Assembly: GCA_947561395.2 (NCBI GenBank)
Contig: OX387190.1
Location: forward strand, 13,324,858 to 13,388,857
Length of the DNA: 64,000 nucleotides
Source: Buxus sempervirens
Taxonomy: Eukaryota > Streptophyta > Magnoliopsida > Buxales > Buxaceae
Direction of reading: 5' to 3'
The notes beneath the pieces were generated by a model. The model was not told the DNA's origin. It made no database searches and saw nothing but the letters and a program-made list of their open reading frames with translations. Shown in pieces: positions 45,955 through 57,900 of the stretch. The translations under genes and the position numbers were made by a program. The stretch's first letter is position 1; every line of letters begins with the position of its first letter.

Positions 45955-46590
45955 TGGTCTTTTTTAAATATGTACATGGTACGATCCTATCAATGCTCTT
46001 TGGCCATTACATGCCTTATGGCCTGTTAAACTCCTTTTCAAAAAAATAAAATAAAATAACACAAAATGAAACCATGAGTAAAATGAAATGAGAGGCTTGA
46101 TTTAGGTTAAAAACAATATAGTTAAAGGATGATAGCAAATAAATTTTTAACAAGTCTTTTAAGGATTTTTTTTTAAGAAATTCTTTTTAAACAGTAAAAT
46201 GGCACCCTTCTCACTTACTAAAAAAAGTCTCTACCTCCAATTAACATGAACTACGTGACTGAACATCGGTTGTTTTTAAAAGTCACTAAAAACCAACTCC
46301 TTCAAGAGAAAAAAAAACTTAAAAAATGGTTACGTGTTTTGCGTTTCTAATAATTATCTTTCTGATTACCAAATATTAAAAGTAAACTTAATACCTATTA
46401 CACTCTTCACATGGTCATTGGGACAAGCTCCGTTGTTGTCACAACAGAAAATTAATGACACTAAGGTATTTAATATTTTAATATTCTTAGAACACAAATG
46501 ATTATTTAAAAAAACAGATCTTACAAGATTTGGGACAGCGAAGACCGCATGTCGTATTGTCTGCATATATTAATGACACTGACGCATAAA
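45013..46590. repeat. Upstream duplication unit, copy 2
   Basis: All blocks of copy 1 recur in order at an offset of about 3.43 kb at the left end and 2.88 kb at the right, so about 0.5 kb has been lost or gained inside. Contains a short AT microsatellite at 45352-45372. No acyltransferase coding sequence was found in it. Confidence 0.75.
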
Positions 46591-48135
46591 ATTGGTGGGC
46601 ATTTCTTCTAAAGCCAAAAAAAAATTCCTTCTGGAGCGAATTTAATGAAACCACCGGATGGGATGCATTTTGGGATGTGAGCCCCACTATTGAAAGGGCC
46701 ACCATCCGCACATTTCACTCTAGAATCATTGCACGGAGTGACTCCAAATGAAACGATCTCATCAAATAGAATGGCACTGACGTTGCTGCATCATCAAATA
46801 GAGTGATACCAGCAAATCTTCATGACAATGGTTCCAGCAAATTTTAAACCATATATTTTTTAATTGGTGGGACCTACATTCATTATTAGCTTTGGGTCTA
46901 AACTTACACAGTTTTGTCTCTAAAGGCGTCTTGTGAATCTGAACAATCTTTTAAACATGTGTTGTGGAAAGATACCAATAATATAAAAGAAGTTAATCTG
47001 CACAAAAACTGCAAAAGACCATCTAGGGAATGACAGGAGATTTTTGAGCCAGCAAGGAGAGTATGAACACCATAAAAAAAAATGCCAAGTATCCTATCAT
47101 GTTTGTTATCCGAATATTTTAGGCACTTCATTCAAGCCTTCATTATCTCTGATAAGTTTTCGCTGTCCTTCCACAATCATCTCGTGATTTGGTCCTTCTA
47201 GAGAATCTCTCTCTCTCTCTCTTTATTTTTTTATTTTATCTATATACTTTCTTTAGATTGTATATCAACTTGTCAGATTGCACATGACTTTTTCTTTTTC
47301 ATTTTAGTAAAAGGGAAACCTAAGTTTTAGTTATACTTTTCAACATAATTAAAATTCAGTCAGCAAAATTCTGGATTTCAACTTTTAGGAAACCTTTAAG
47401 AACTTAATTAAATTTTACTGATATTTTACTCTTCAAGAATGCCTTTTACTACTTAATCAAATGACCTATACAAGTTAGTATACAAATTAACACAAATGCA
47501 ACCATCCCTTGGCAAATTAAAAGCATCATCAAGGACAAGCATTAGTATCCACTCCATTCATGAACTGAAGATTGTAAAAATTTTTAGAGAAGCGAATGCC
47601 GCTGCCGAATATAAAGAAACCTTTTGCCATTCATCGCTTTTCTTGCTTTTGGAAATCCTGCATCTCTTCAGGCTTATCTAAAGTTCGTTTGTCTGACATC
47701 TTTGTGATTAAAAAATAGTAATAATTGTCATACTTTATACGTACATGCCCATGTGAGAGATAAGATCCCTTGTCCAAAAAAATGTGCGGAAAATTATCCA
47801 CCGGTGTTTTAAGATAAAAAAATCCATTACGTCTGCCTTGCAGATTGTATAATTTAAAGGGTTGTTGATTGAATGATCCTTTACGCCCTACCACTAACGG
47901 AAGAAGAAAAAAAATAAAAAATAAAGAATTAATAATAAGAAAGTTGCAAGAACTTCTTTTCTATCTCTGTTTTGTCATTTCTTTTCCTTTATTGTGGATA
48001 TCGTTGCATGTATTTGAGAAATCGCTAGTTATTGTGAGGGGCAACTTTTTAAAGTTATTTACAAAAACAGGTTTGGAAAAGTCAATTGGACCAAAACATA
48101 CAACTTTTTAAAACTAGTTGCCAATAAAGCAATGA
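46590..48135. other. Non-coding stretch with a further weak duplicate
   Basis: 46995-47400 resembles 42120-42345 and 43770-43900 (CTGCACAAAAACTGCAAAAGACCAT, CTTCATTAT-TCT-ATAAG, CTTTTAGT-ATACTTTT-AACATAAT). CT microsatellite at about 47207-47223. The rest (46600-46990 and 47400-48135) shows nothing I recognise; the short open frames there lack domains. Confidence 0.5.
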
Positions 48136-48139
48136 AAAC

Positions 48140-48995
48140 TAGTATTCCACAATGATCATGCTGGATCATGTTTAATTAAGTAATTGTTGTATCCCACGAT
48201 GATCATGCTGGATCAAAACTACTTGTCATTAAGACAATGATCGTGCTTGATCAAAACCTTTGCTTTTCTAGCAATCATAGAAAAGAGATTCTACCAGATC
48301 GCTATACTTGCTCAACATCTCCCACTGGTTTGTAACACGCGAACATGCCATGATTGATCTCCACAAATATGTTTGGTGGCTTCAGTATCAACCACCCATT
48401 CCCTAGGATTGTGTAAAACCATGGAGATCCACGGATCCCCACATGCCTTATATGGGACAGATTAAATAGTAGTTGCCAACATCCATGCATGGGGCTAAAA
48501 CGTGGATGGTTACCAAACCATATAAACACGCAAAAATAACACAAAAATGAACAATTAAGTAAATGGTCTTAATCTAAATTCTAAGGTAAAGGGGTTAGAT
48601 TATGAGTGAAGGAAAGTTTTAGGCACCTTTACTCATCCACTAGAAGGTGCTTGGCAAGTTCTTCATAATTTCAACATTTCTTGCATGTATAACAAAACCA
48701 TAAAATTAGTTAGATAAGAACAAGGGGCAAAATAAGAGTGTATGACTCTCAATGATCATATTATAGATCAAGATGCTCCTCGTGGACAAAAACCTCACCC
48801 GTCCATAAACATCAGATCAAATCACATGATCGAACTAGTGAATGCTCATACATGAATTTACTCTACAACAACCAATTGAATTTACTGGATTAGCAAACTT
48901 TAAGACTGAGTCAATAGGTCTGACTTGGTCCTTACAAGTTACTTGTGCAAGTAACACATGCATGTAATATTGTATTACATGAAGCACCACCAACT
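48140..48995. repeat. Chimeric repeat X, copy 2 (no CACTA insertion)
   Basis: Direct repeat of 36420-37219 plus 39663-39780. It includes a decayed copia protease scrap on the minus strand (CYKPVGDVEQV) at about 48302-48430, the Tat LTR scrap (48575-48690) and an intact counterpart of the CACTA target, AAGACTGAGTCAATAGGTC. It is followed by the AT-rich element at 48993 and then element D, so what originally lay beyond it is outside the window. Confidence 0.8.
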
Positions 48996-49154
48996 AGGGC
49001 TGCAACTCTGTGCGGTTTGGTTCGGGTTGGTCTCAACCCAAAACCAAACCAAGGTTACTAATGGTCGGTTCAAAACCGAACCAAACCAATCTTAGAACCA
49101 AAATATCCAAACCAAACACCAAACTGATTATTTAAAGAAAACCTGTAACCCAAC
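48993..49154. repeat. Possible MITE fragment
   Basis: TAGGGCTGCAACTC followed by GGTTTGGTTCGGGTTGG and complementary AACCCAAAACCAAACC blocks, a style seen in hAT-like miniature elements of plants. The far end would lie beyond element D, so no TSD can be tested. Confidence 0.35.
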
Positions 49155-49239
49155 TGTAGACACCCCAAATTGCACAAACAATCATCAAAAATCATTATCT
49201 CCTGGAAAGCTAGCACAGAATTTGAAGAAAATAAACTTT

Positions 49240-49386
49240 TATCCGTATTCGGATACTCAATCCGGATACAAATACCCTTTCCCGTATCCGGATACTCATA
49301 CCGGATACACGTGAGCCTTAGCGTATCCGGTACCATGTACCGGATACCTTAAGGCCCTTTGTTATCCGGCCTGATATATCGGATAC
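49240..49386. repeat. Array of TATCCGG/CCGGATAC inverted repeats in U3 of element D
   Basis: Four short palindromes (CGTATCCGGATACTCATACCGGATACAC-like) about 160-300 bp upstream of the TATA box, in the same position as in the solo LTR at 15740-15892. Confidence 0.85.
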
Positions 49387-49542
49387 CTTAAGTTTGCTCA
49401 AAATTAGGGTTTTTCGAGAGCTTTTCACTTTTACCATCACGTCCCTCATTAAATGAGGGGAAATCTCGGAAATGACCTTAGGGTTAAGGTTGGAGGGGTT
49501 CTAGACATTAAGTTGTGTCTACCAATGACCTTAGCCTTTGCC

Positions 49543-49550
49543 TATAAATA
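49543..49550 (+). promoter_or_regulatory. TATA box of element D
   Basis: CCTATAAATAGGAGCCTCCTCC, matching the solo LTR box. Likely core promoter for the genomic RNA. Confidence 0.7.
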
Positions 49551-51352
49551 GGAGCCTCCTCCTTGAGCAAAAGACAGACAACTCTTGTTTTGAATTCTCG
49601 CAAAGAAGAACTCCAAGAGAAGAAGAAAACCGCTGTGGAATCGCCTCCAGAACTCAGGTAAGCCTCAACTTTTCTTTTTATTTTCTGTCTTTACATTCCT
49701 AGATCTAGATCTCTTCTTCTACCTTTCTGTAGTGTAAAGCCTTGATTGTATGTGTGGAAATCCTTCCCCGGCTCAAAGTATCTCAAGACTCCCCTAGCCG
49801 TAAAACGTGAAGGCGGATCTAGGAGAAACGAGACTGGGGATTGACCCTAGTGCTAGACCCTATGTAGCATAAGGCCTTTTTGATTGATTGTAAACCGTTC
49901 CATATTCAAAGTACCCTTGATTATCTTAAAGAGAACAGAGGGAAACGATAATGGAACGGAACCCTAGGCTATGCTAGAACCTATTTTGTTGAATCTATAT
50001 GTATGTTGTATTGATCTTGTTTGTTTTTTTACACTTGCACATACATATCACTTTTTTGGCGGGATAGGTTCATATTTGGGGTTTATTGCATTTATTGTGA
50101 TAAAACTCAAATAAATGGCCTCAATCAAATTCTGGAGTGTTTTTAAATATTTTTCAAAGGTTTTGGATTCATCTCACACGAATCACACACTTTTTGTCAA
50201 TTTTCGGATTTGGTTTTCTTCAAAAGTGGCTTAGCTTGACAGCACCTGTACCCTTACTTCGGACGCCCATAACTTCATCATCCGGATGAATTTTGGGGTG
50301 ATTCTAGAACCATGGGAAAGGTGAGGCTGTCTAGTTTATGTCCACCAAATTTCATGAATTTCTATCTAGCCTATTTTTGACACCTCTCTGTCGAAGTTGA
50401 GTGGACAGTTCAGGTCCAAGTACAGAACTAGTCACTTCGACGGACAGCCATGTGTTCGTTTTAAGTCCGATTCGAGTGATTTTTGTTTCTGAGTACTCCT
50501 TTATGAGTCTATTTTCAAATCCAGTTGGTTTCATAATTTTTGAATCCCATTTGAATTATTGGTAGCCGATTTACTTAGAACTGTTCATTTGTACTTTTCT
50601 GGGTAAATCTGTGATCTTCGGGGCCTGTTCGGGAGACCACCCAAGGCACATCCGAAGGGATTTTTGTATGAGGCTAGTTTCTTTTGAAAGATGGCCATAC
50701 AAACTTCAATCACACCAAATTTCGTGGACTTTTATGTAGTGGATTTTTCTAGACAATTTTCCAAAGTTTCCCACTTACCACTTTTAAAAATCCCCAGCAG
50801 CAACTTCAAAGGAGCATAACTCCTAGGATTTTTATCGGAATGAAGTGAAATTTTGCATGAAACTCTTATTTACCTTAATCTTTCAAATAGAGTTGGTTTG
50901 AATCAATTTGAAATTGGATTTGAATGATTTCAAGACAAAGGATCTTACTTTTTACCAAAATTCCCGGATTTGCCTCAACTTGGTTTTTGTCACTTTTGCT
51001 TTGATTTCCATCTTTTGAGATATTCCAGAAGTGATATTGACATAAGAGATGATCTAAAATCCATTTAGATCTTCATGTGAAAATATCATACATTGTTCCT
51101 TTTTCAAGGCTTTTTTTCATGATTTTTAGCAAGCTTCTTATTTTCTTTTTAGCATGAACGTACACTTGGCAACCACTTCGTGTGGATGAATGGGGGTGCC
51201 TAACACCTTCCCCCGTTCATAATCTAATCCCCTTACCCATCTCTGGATTTGATTTTCAAGTAGGGTTATTTTTACCCTAGAATGTGTTTTTTGGCTATTT
51301 TTGCCTACTTTTGAATCTTTGGTGTCCATTCTCACCCCAAAATCATGAATGG

Positions 51353-51362
51353 TGGCGACTCT
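51353..51362 (+). promoter_or_regulatory. PBS-like motif in U5 of element D
   Basis: TGGCGACTCT, identical to the first ten bases of the primer site 85 bases downstream. The same motif lies at equivalent positions in the other Tat LTRs (17902-17911, 8373-8382 minus, 44093-44102 minus; one mismatch at 1201-1210 minus). Confidence 0.75.
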
Positions 51363-51437
51363 CCCACTTTTGCGTTGAGCCCGTGTGTTGACGGAGGGAT
51401 GATCATCTTCCGGTGATTTTTTCCCATGTCTCACAAC

Positions 51438-51455
51438 TGGCGACTCTGCTGGGGA
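51438..51455 (+). promoter_or_regulatory. Primer-binding site of element D (tRNA-Arg-like)
   Basis: TGGCGACTCTGCTGGGGA, two bases after the LTR. It matches the complement of the 3' end of plant tRNA-Arg(ACG), as I recall it, with one mismatch; Ogre/Tat elements are known to use tRNA-Arg. Confidence 0.85.
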
Positions 51456-53138
51456 CTTGTGGATTTAAGCCTTTTTGTGTTTTGTTCATGCTTTCTTTAC
51501 TTGTGAATGCTTGCTATTTTACTTATGTTATTTGTGCATATTGTTGTATCTTGAAATCTAATTGGGATACTTTGAAATCTAGATGGATAAAGGCATGCGT
51601 ATATGGTTGTATTATGCTTAGGATCATGTTTATGGCCTTATCTTGTTGTGCATGTCTACTTGTTTTTTTGTACCTTGTTTTAGGAGGTTTTAGTGCCATG
51701 TTTTGAGCACGAAAATAATGAGCAAAAATCTGTAAATACAGTAGCCATTAGGATGGTTTTCAAGCATATTTTACCTCATTGAAACACTTTTGAACCATGT
51801 CAAGTAAGTGCTAAATTCATAGGCTCCAATTTGGGTAGAAATGGTACACTTTGAGCATGAAAAAGAACATGAAAATCTGGGATTCTAGGAATGCTTTTGG
51901 GTTTCAAGCATGCTTACATGGTTTAATTGTTGTTTGTACAAATAACATGTTTTGTATACCACTTTTTGGGCATGTAATATTTTTTGTGCATATTTGGTTA
52001 CTTTGGTGCTTGCTTGCTTGTATTTAGCTTCATTATCTTTGTCATTGGTACCTTGGCTTGAAATTGAATGCATGGCTACGAAAAAGAGTGGCAAGGGGCT
52101 GGGACGTTGTGAATGTTACCACAATTTAAAATTGCACTTGAGCACTTGAAACAATTTGCACAACCTACCCTTTTACCTATTAGGAAGTTGAACCATGAAT
52201 GTGTGTAGCTTGGCGCACCGAGGTCGTGACTTCGGAAAGCGAAAGTGAAAACATTTACCTTAGAATTTGAGTCAATGATGTGATGACAATGGGATCTGTG
52301 ATTCGATTCCGGGCATCACTAGACTTGAGTTCTAAGTTGCCAATTAAGCCAAAACCCCAAAAACCATACGCTTGAAGGTGGAGAAACACGTTTTCAGCTA
52401 AAAGCACACAATTGCGTTTGGGGAATTGGGTGTAAATGTGGGAAGGCCGTTTGCATGTTTTACAGGCCAAGGTATAATGTGAATACCATATTAAATGAAG
52501 GTAATACAAGGTGGCAAGGTAAAACCATGTTCTTTTCATGAATTTGGGGATTTTTGCAAATATAATGTCCAAGCCCAATTTGGGGCAAGTTTTGAAGGTC
52601 AAATTACGGTGAACATCAATTGGGAATGAAAAAAAACTAATCGGGTGAAAAAATGAGCCAAAAAGGGCCATTTCGGCAATAACCGGCAACTCAGGCCGGT
52701 TAATAACAACTCTATGCATATCCGGTATGTATTTCCGGATACAAAGGCATATGCGTTTATCCGGTTAGGGTAACCGGATACTATAAGGCATATCCTTATC
52801 CGGTATATTATACCGGATACGTTCAAAAAATGCACAAATTGGCTTTTCAGCCCAAATTTTCAGAATAAAATGCCTAAAAAACTGTGGATAATCCTTAGGC
52901 ACCCCGAAAAGAACATAAGAAATGTTCCCAAAAATACAAAATCAAAGAAAAAAAAAACAAAAAGAATAAAATAAAATATTTTTTCAGGATTTAACCTAAG
53001 TTTGAAAATCAAAGAGGAAACCAAGGTGTCATATTTTTTGACACCAACTCAACTCAAACATGTGTCAGTTAAACTTTGGAACTTGAAAACAGAGAAAATT
53101 CAGCAAATTTGAAAAAAAATAAAAAAATAAAAAAACCC
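51456..53138 (+). other. 5' leader of element D
   Basis: Non-coding. 52200-52390 matches the leader of element A. 52677-52820 has a second set of short inverted repeats (AACCGGCAACTCAGGCCGGTT, TATCCGGTATGTATTTCCGGATA-like, TATCCGGTTAGGGTAACCGGATA), resembling those in U3. The open frames in this part are short and have no domains. Confidence 0.75.
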
Positions 53139-54870
53139 TCGATTGGTCTCCTTTTTACCAAACAAGTCAAAAAAAAAAAGTGGGACCTCTGGAAGCCCTA
53201 GAATATTCCATGAACCCTTGATTGGTCTCCTTTTTACCAATCAAATCAAATCAAAAATTGGGACCCTTGGAAGCCCTAGAATATTCCAAAAAAAACCCTT
53301 GATTGGTCTCCTTTTTACCAATCAAGTCAAAAAAAGTGGGACCTCTGGAAGCCCTAGAATATTCCATGAACCCTTGATTGGTCTCCTTTTTACCAATCAA
53401 ATCAAATCAAAAATTGGGACCCTTGGAAGCCCTAGAATATTCCATAAAAAACCCTTGATTGGTCTCCTTTTTACCAATCAAGTCAAAAAAAGTGGGACCT
53501 CTGCAAGCCCTAGAATATTCCATGAACCCTTGATTGGTCTCCTTTTTACCAATCAAATCAAATCAAAAATTGGGACCCTTGGAAGCCCTAGAATATTCCA
53601 AAAAAAACCCTTGATTGGTCTCCTTTTTACCAATCAAGTCAAAAAAAGTGGGACCTCTGGAAGCCCTAGAATATTCCATGAACCCTTGATTGGTCTCCTT
53701 TTTACCAATCAAATCAAATCAAAAATTGGGACCCTTGGAAGCCCTAGAATATTCCATAAAAAACCCTTGATTGGTCTCCTTTTTACCAATCAAGTCAAAA
53801 AAAGTGGGATCTCTGGAAGCCCTAGAATATTCCATGAACCCTTGATTGGTCTCCTTTTTACCAATCAAATCAAATCAAAAATTGGGACCCTTGGAAGCCC
53901 TAGAATATTCCATAAAAAAACCCTTGATTGGTCTCCTTTTTACCAATCAAGTCAAAAAAAGTGGGACCTCTGGAAGCCCTAGAAAATTCCATGAACCCTT
54001 GATTGGTCTCCTTTTTACCAATCAAATGAAATAAAAAATTGGGACCCTTGGAAGCCCTAGAATATTCCATAAAAAACCCTTGATTGGTCTCCTTTTTACC
54101 AATCAAGTCAAAAAAATTGGGACCCTTGGAAGCCCTAGAATATTCCAAAAAAAAAAAACCCTTGATTGGTCTCCTTTTTACCAATCAAGTCAAAAAAAGT
54201 GAGACCTCTGGAAGCCCTAGAATATTCCATGAACCCTTGATTGGTCTCCTTTTTACCAATCAAATCAAATCAAAAATTGGGACCCTTGGAAGCCCTAGAA
54301 TATTCCAAAAAAAAAAAAACCCTTCATTGGTCTCCTTTTTACCAATCAAGTCAAAAAAAGTGGGACCTCTGGAAGCCCTAGAATATTCCATGAACCCTTG
54401 ATTGGTCTCCTTTTTACCAATCAAATCAAATCAAAAATTGGGACCCTTGGAAGCCCTAGAATATTCCATAAAAAAACCCTTGATTGGTCTCCTTTTTACC
54501 AATCAAGTCAAAAAAAGTGGGACCTCTGGAAGCCCTAGAATATTTCATGAACCCTTGATTGGTCTCCTTTTTACCAATCAAATGAAATAAAAAATTGGGA
54601 CCCTTGGAAGCCCTAGAATATTCCAAAAAAAAAAACCTTGATTGGTCTCCTTTTTACCAATCAAGTCAAAAAAAAAGCGGGACCTCTGGAAGCCCTAGAA
54701 TATTCCATGAACCCTTGATTGGTCTCCTTTTTACCAATCAAGTCAAATCAAAAATTGGGACCCTTGGAAGCCCTAGAATATTCCATGAAAACCTTGGTTG
54801 GTTATTTTTATCAATCAAATAAAAAAATTTTCTTTGGGACCCTTGGAAGCCCTAGAATATTCCAACGCAA
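53139..54870 (+). repeat. Tandem array of about 21 hairpin units with CCAAT motifs upstream of gag (element D)
   Basis: Two alternating half-units of about 72-80 bp form a dimer of about 150 bp. Each half-unit has TTGATTGG-TCTCCTTTTTA-CCAATCAA, an exact 8-base inverted repeat, then GGGACC(T/C)(C/T)TGGAAGCCCTAGAATATTCCA. Half-unit one has AAGTCAAAAAAAGTGGGACC; half-unit two has AAATCAAATCAAAAATTGGGACC. About 21 clear half-units and one decayed one (54797). Homogeneity implies recent expansion. A long open frame (53143-53982) results from the repetition. Confidence 0.95.
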
Positions 54871-54983
54871 AATCAAAACAACAAAAAAAAAAACAAAAAC
54901 AAAAATTTTTTTGGACTGGTGTTCACCTGACCTATCTGTCTACATTTATAGGGGTGTGTTTCAAGTTAAATGGAAGCTGACTG

Positions 54984-57900
54984 GTGTCTTTGTTTTTCTT
55001 ATGTCAGGTACATTTACTTTCGACCCAGGTGCACTTATTTGCAGTCATTGCTCCCGTGACCAGATCCAAAGCAAGAGCCATGAATACTGAAGAGAACCAA
55101 GCCCAAGCTACTGTCCCCGCTCAGGACTTTACTCAGCTGCAGGAGCAAGTGGCCGGTCTGGCCAAAATGCTAGGAGACTTACTGGCGGCTCAGGCCCAGC
55201 CGGCCCAAGCCCAAAATCAGGCGTCGACTTCTCATCCGGCACCGCCACCTCAGGCCTATATTCCGCCTCCGGCTCAGCCCATGCCTGAGCCCATTTCTGA
55301 ACCAGTCCCTGAGCCCATTCTGATCAGGGAAAATACAGTAGAGTCTGAGAAAGAGCTGGAGAAAGAAAAGGCCCGAGATGAGATGGAAAAGAAGATGCTG
55401 CTCAGGATAGAGAGGATCCAGGCAGAGCTGAAGGAAGTGAAGGGGGGAGGCAGCCATGCAGGCACCACCTTCGAGGACCTGTGCATGTACCCGGACGTCT
55501 GTCTACCGGCTAAGTTCAGGTGCCCAGACTTCGACAAGTTTGATGGCACGGGCTGCCCATTAAGCCATCTGAAACTATACTGCGGGGCCCTGTGCCAGTT
55601 TGGCCGGGATGATGACATACTGATCCAGCTCTTCCAGAGAAGTCTGACCGGATCAGCCCTTAGGTGGTTCGCTACAGTGGACCATGGAAGAATCAGGAGG
55701 TGGAAGGACCTAGCCGACGCTTTCCTGGACCAATATAAGTTCAACTCTGAGATCGTGCCGGACCGGTACGACATGATGAGGATGACCAAGGGGAAGGATG
55801 AACCGGTACGGCAGTACGCCAAGAGATGGAGAGAGGCCGCCTCCCAGGTCAGGCCACCTATGCAAGAGCCGGAGATGATCTCCACATTTATGGGCACACT
55901 GGGACAGCCCTTTTACAACCATCTGGTGGGTCAGATCACCACCAACTTTGCTGCCTTGGTACAAGTGGCGGACCGGATCGAGGAAGGGGTCAGGTCAGGA
56001 AGGCTGATAGACTACTCTACTCTGACTGGGCAGTCTGATTCCTCGGCTTCCATGGCCCAAAAGAAGGGAACTGGGTTCAAGAAGACAGGGGCCCGAAAAG
56101 AAGGAGAGGTGAACCTGGTCCAAGCTCCTCCAGCCAAGAAGCCACTGCACGTCAACATCTCTGTACCCCAGCAACCCCAGCAGGCTCAACAGGCCCAGCA
56201 GTCTTATCAGGGCCCGCAGAATGTCAACTTTTCTCCCTCTGTGCCAGCTAACACAAGGAGGACCTTTACTCGGGAGGAAAGAGAGGCCTGGTTAGCCAAC
56301 AGAAAGAACCGGGTTCTCACCCCTCTACCCATATCTCTTTCCCAACTATTGCCAACCCTGCTAAAGGGTGAATACTTGACTCTGAAAGAGCCCAACCCGA
56401 ATGCCACCAGGGGGAGAAATTTTGACACATCAGTCACCTGTGATTTCCACATGGGTGCACCGGGGCATTCTACTGATAACTGCTGGGTGCTGAAGCATGC
56501 AGTTCAGGATTTGTTGGACCAGAAGGCCTTGGTGTTCAACACTGCTGCACCGGCCCCGTCCAGGAATGATATTGGGCAGAACCCTCTGCCGTACCACAAT
56601 GGGGCAGGCCCATCCAACTCCATCACGGCCATATCCACCACCAGAAGGGCCTTTGACCCATCACAGCTCATAGCCCCTGTCGGGACCACAGTCCAGGTCC
56701 GATTTTTCCCAGAGGAGGAGATCAACATGGTCTCCCAAAAAAATAAAAATAATCTTGCTGCTGAGGACATAAGCTCCTCCTTAAACCGGGTCTCTTCTCT
56801 GATGGCCCAGATAAATACTGCAAGGCCCCCATTGGTCTTCAATTGCAGTCCACCCACTTGTTCCCCATCCAAGCCGTCTAAGGCTCCACTGGTCATCAAT
56901 CTTGACCCCACCACTGCTTCCATCACTTCTTCTGTCCCCACCAAATCCAAACTTCAACCCCTGGTTGTAAATGTGCAGCCAGCCCAAACTATCCCTAAAC
57001 CGGCCCATACATCCCGGTCCAAACTCCAGCCACTAGTGGTTGACATCCCTAAATTAGCCTATTCAGAGGCCGCTGTACCATGGAACTACAGCGAGGGAAT
57101 CACGGCTACAGTTCCAATGGTCAGGAACCAGAACCAGGAGGAGGTGAACCTCATGACGAGGTCGGGGAGATGTGCAGGGGGTGAAGAGAAAGAAAAAGAG
57201 ACAGAAGTAGAGAAAGAAAAAAAAGAAAATGAAGAAAAAAGAAAACAAAAAGGAAAAAATAAAGTAGGAGAAGACACCCCCCAGGGTGCAGAAAATGAGG
57301 CAGCCGACCTCATAAAAATAATAAAAAAGAGTGAATTCAATCTTGTGGATCAGCTAAACAAGGTCCCAGCCCAGATTTCAATACTGGGCCTCTTGCTGAA
57401 TTCCGAAAAGCATAGGGATGCATTGTTAAGGGTGCTACAGAGTGCACACGTATCCCAGACTATTGATCCGGACCAGCTTGGTAAAATGGTTGGTCAAATC
57501 TTGTCACATAATGTGATAAGTTTCTCAGAGGGTGAGATCAGCCCAGGTGGGTGTTATCATGTGGGCCCTTTGCACATCACGGTGCTTTGTAAGGGCTGCA
57601 TGGTTGCACGGGTTTTAATTGACAACGGGTCAGCATTAAATGTTTGCCCGTTAATCACTTTTACCAAGCTGGGCTTGGACCAGTCAAGGATCAAAAGAAA
57701 TGGGCGGATAGTGAGGGCTTTTGATAGCTTCAAGACCCACTCCCTAGGGGAGATTGAACTGCCGGTCACAATTGGGCCGAATATCTTCAACATCACATTT
57801 GAGGTGATGGATATACCCGCAGCATTCAATCTGCTCCTAGGAAGGCCGTGGATACATTCGGCTAGGGCAATACCATCCACGCTCCACCAAAGAGTGAAGT

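Larger units (their letters stand above)
49155..51435 (+). mobile_element. 5' LTR of element D (2281 bp)
   Basis: It opens TGTAGACACCCCAAATTGCAC and closes ATGTCTCACA, two bases before the primer site. It resembles the solo LTR at 15170-17983 over its whole length, with internal gaps. It holds inverted repeats TATCCGG/CCGGATA at 49240-49385, the TATA box at 49543 and the U5 motif TGGCGACTCT at 51353-51362. Confidence 0.95.

Noticed and set aside
53143..53982. A 279-codon repetitive protein (PLIGLLFTNQ repeats)
   Set aside because: The open frame arises from the tandem repeat, shifts frame between later units, and has no counterpart in element A.
53139..54870. CRISPR-like array
   Set aside because: Spacers are not unique; the whole unit is repeated and it lies in a retrotransposon leader of a plant genome.
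55274..55897. Minus-strand frames opposite gag-pro and pol of element D
   Set aside because: They are shadows of the coding strand; the plus strand has the recognised domains.
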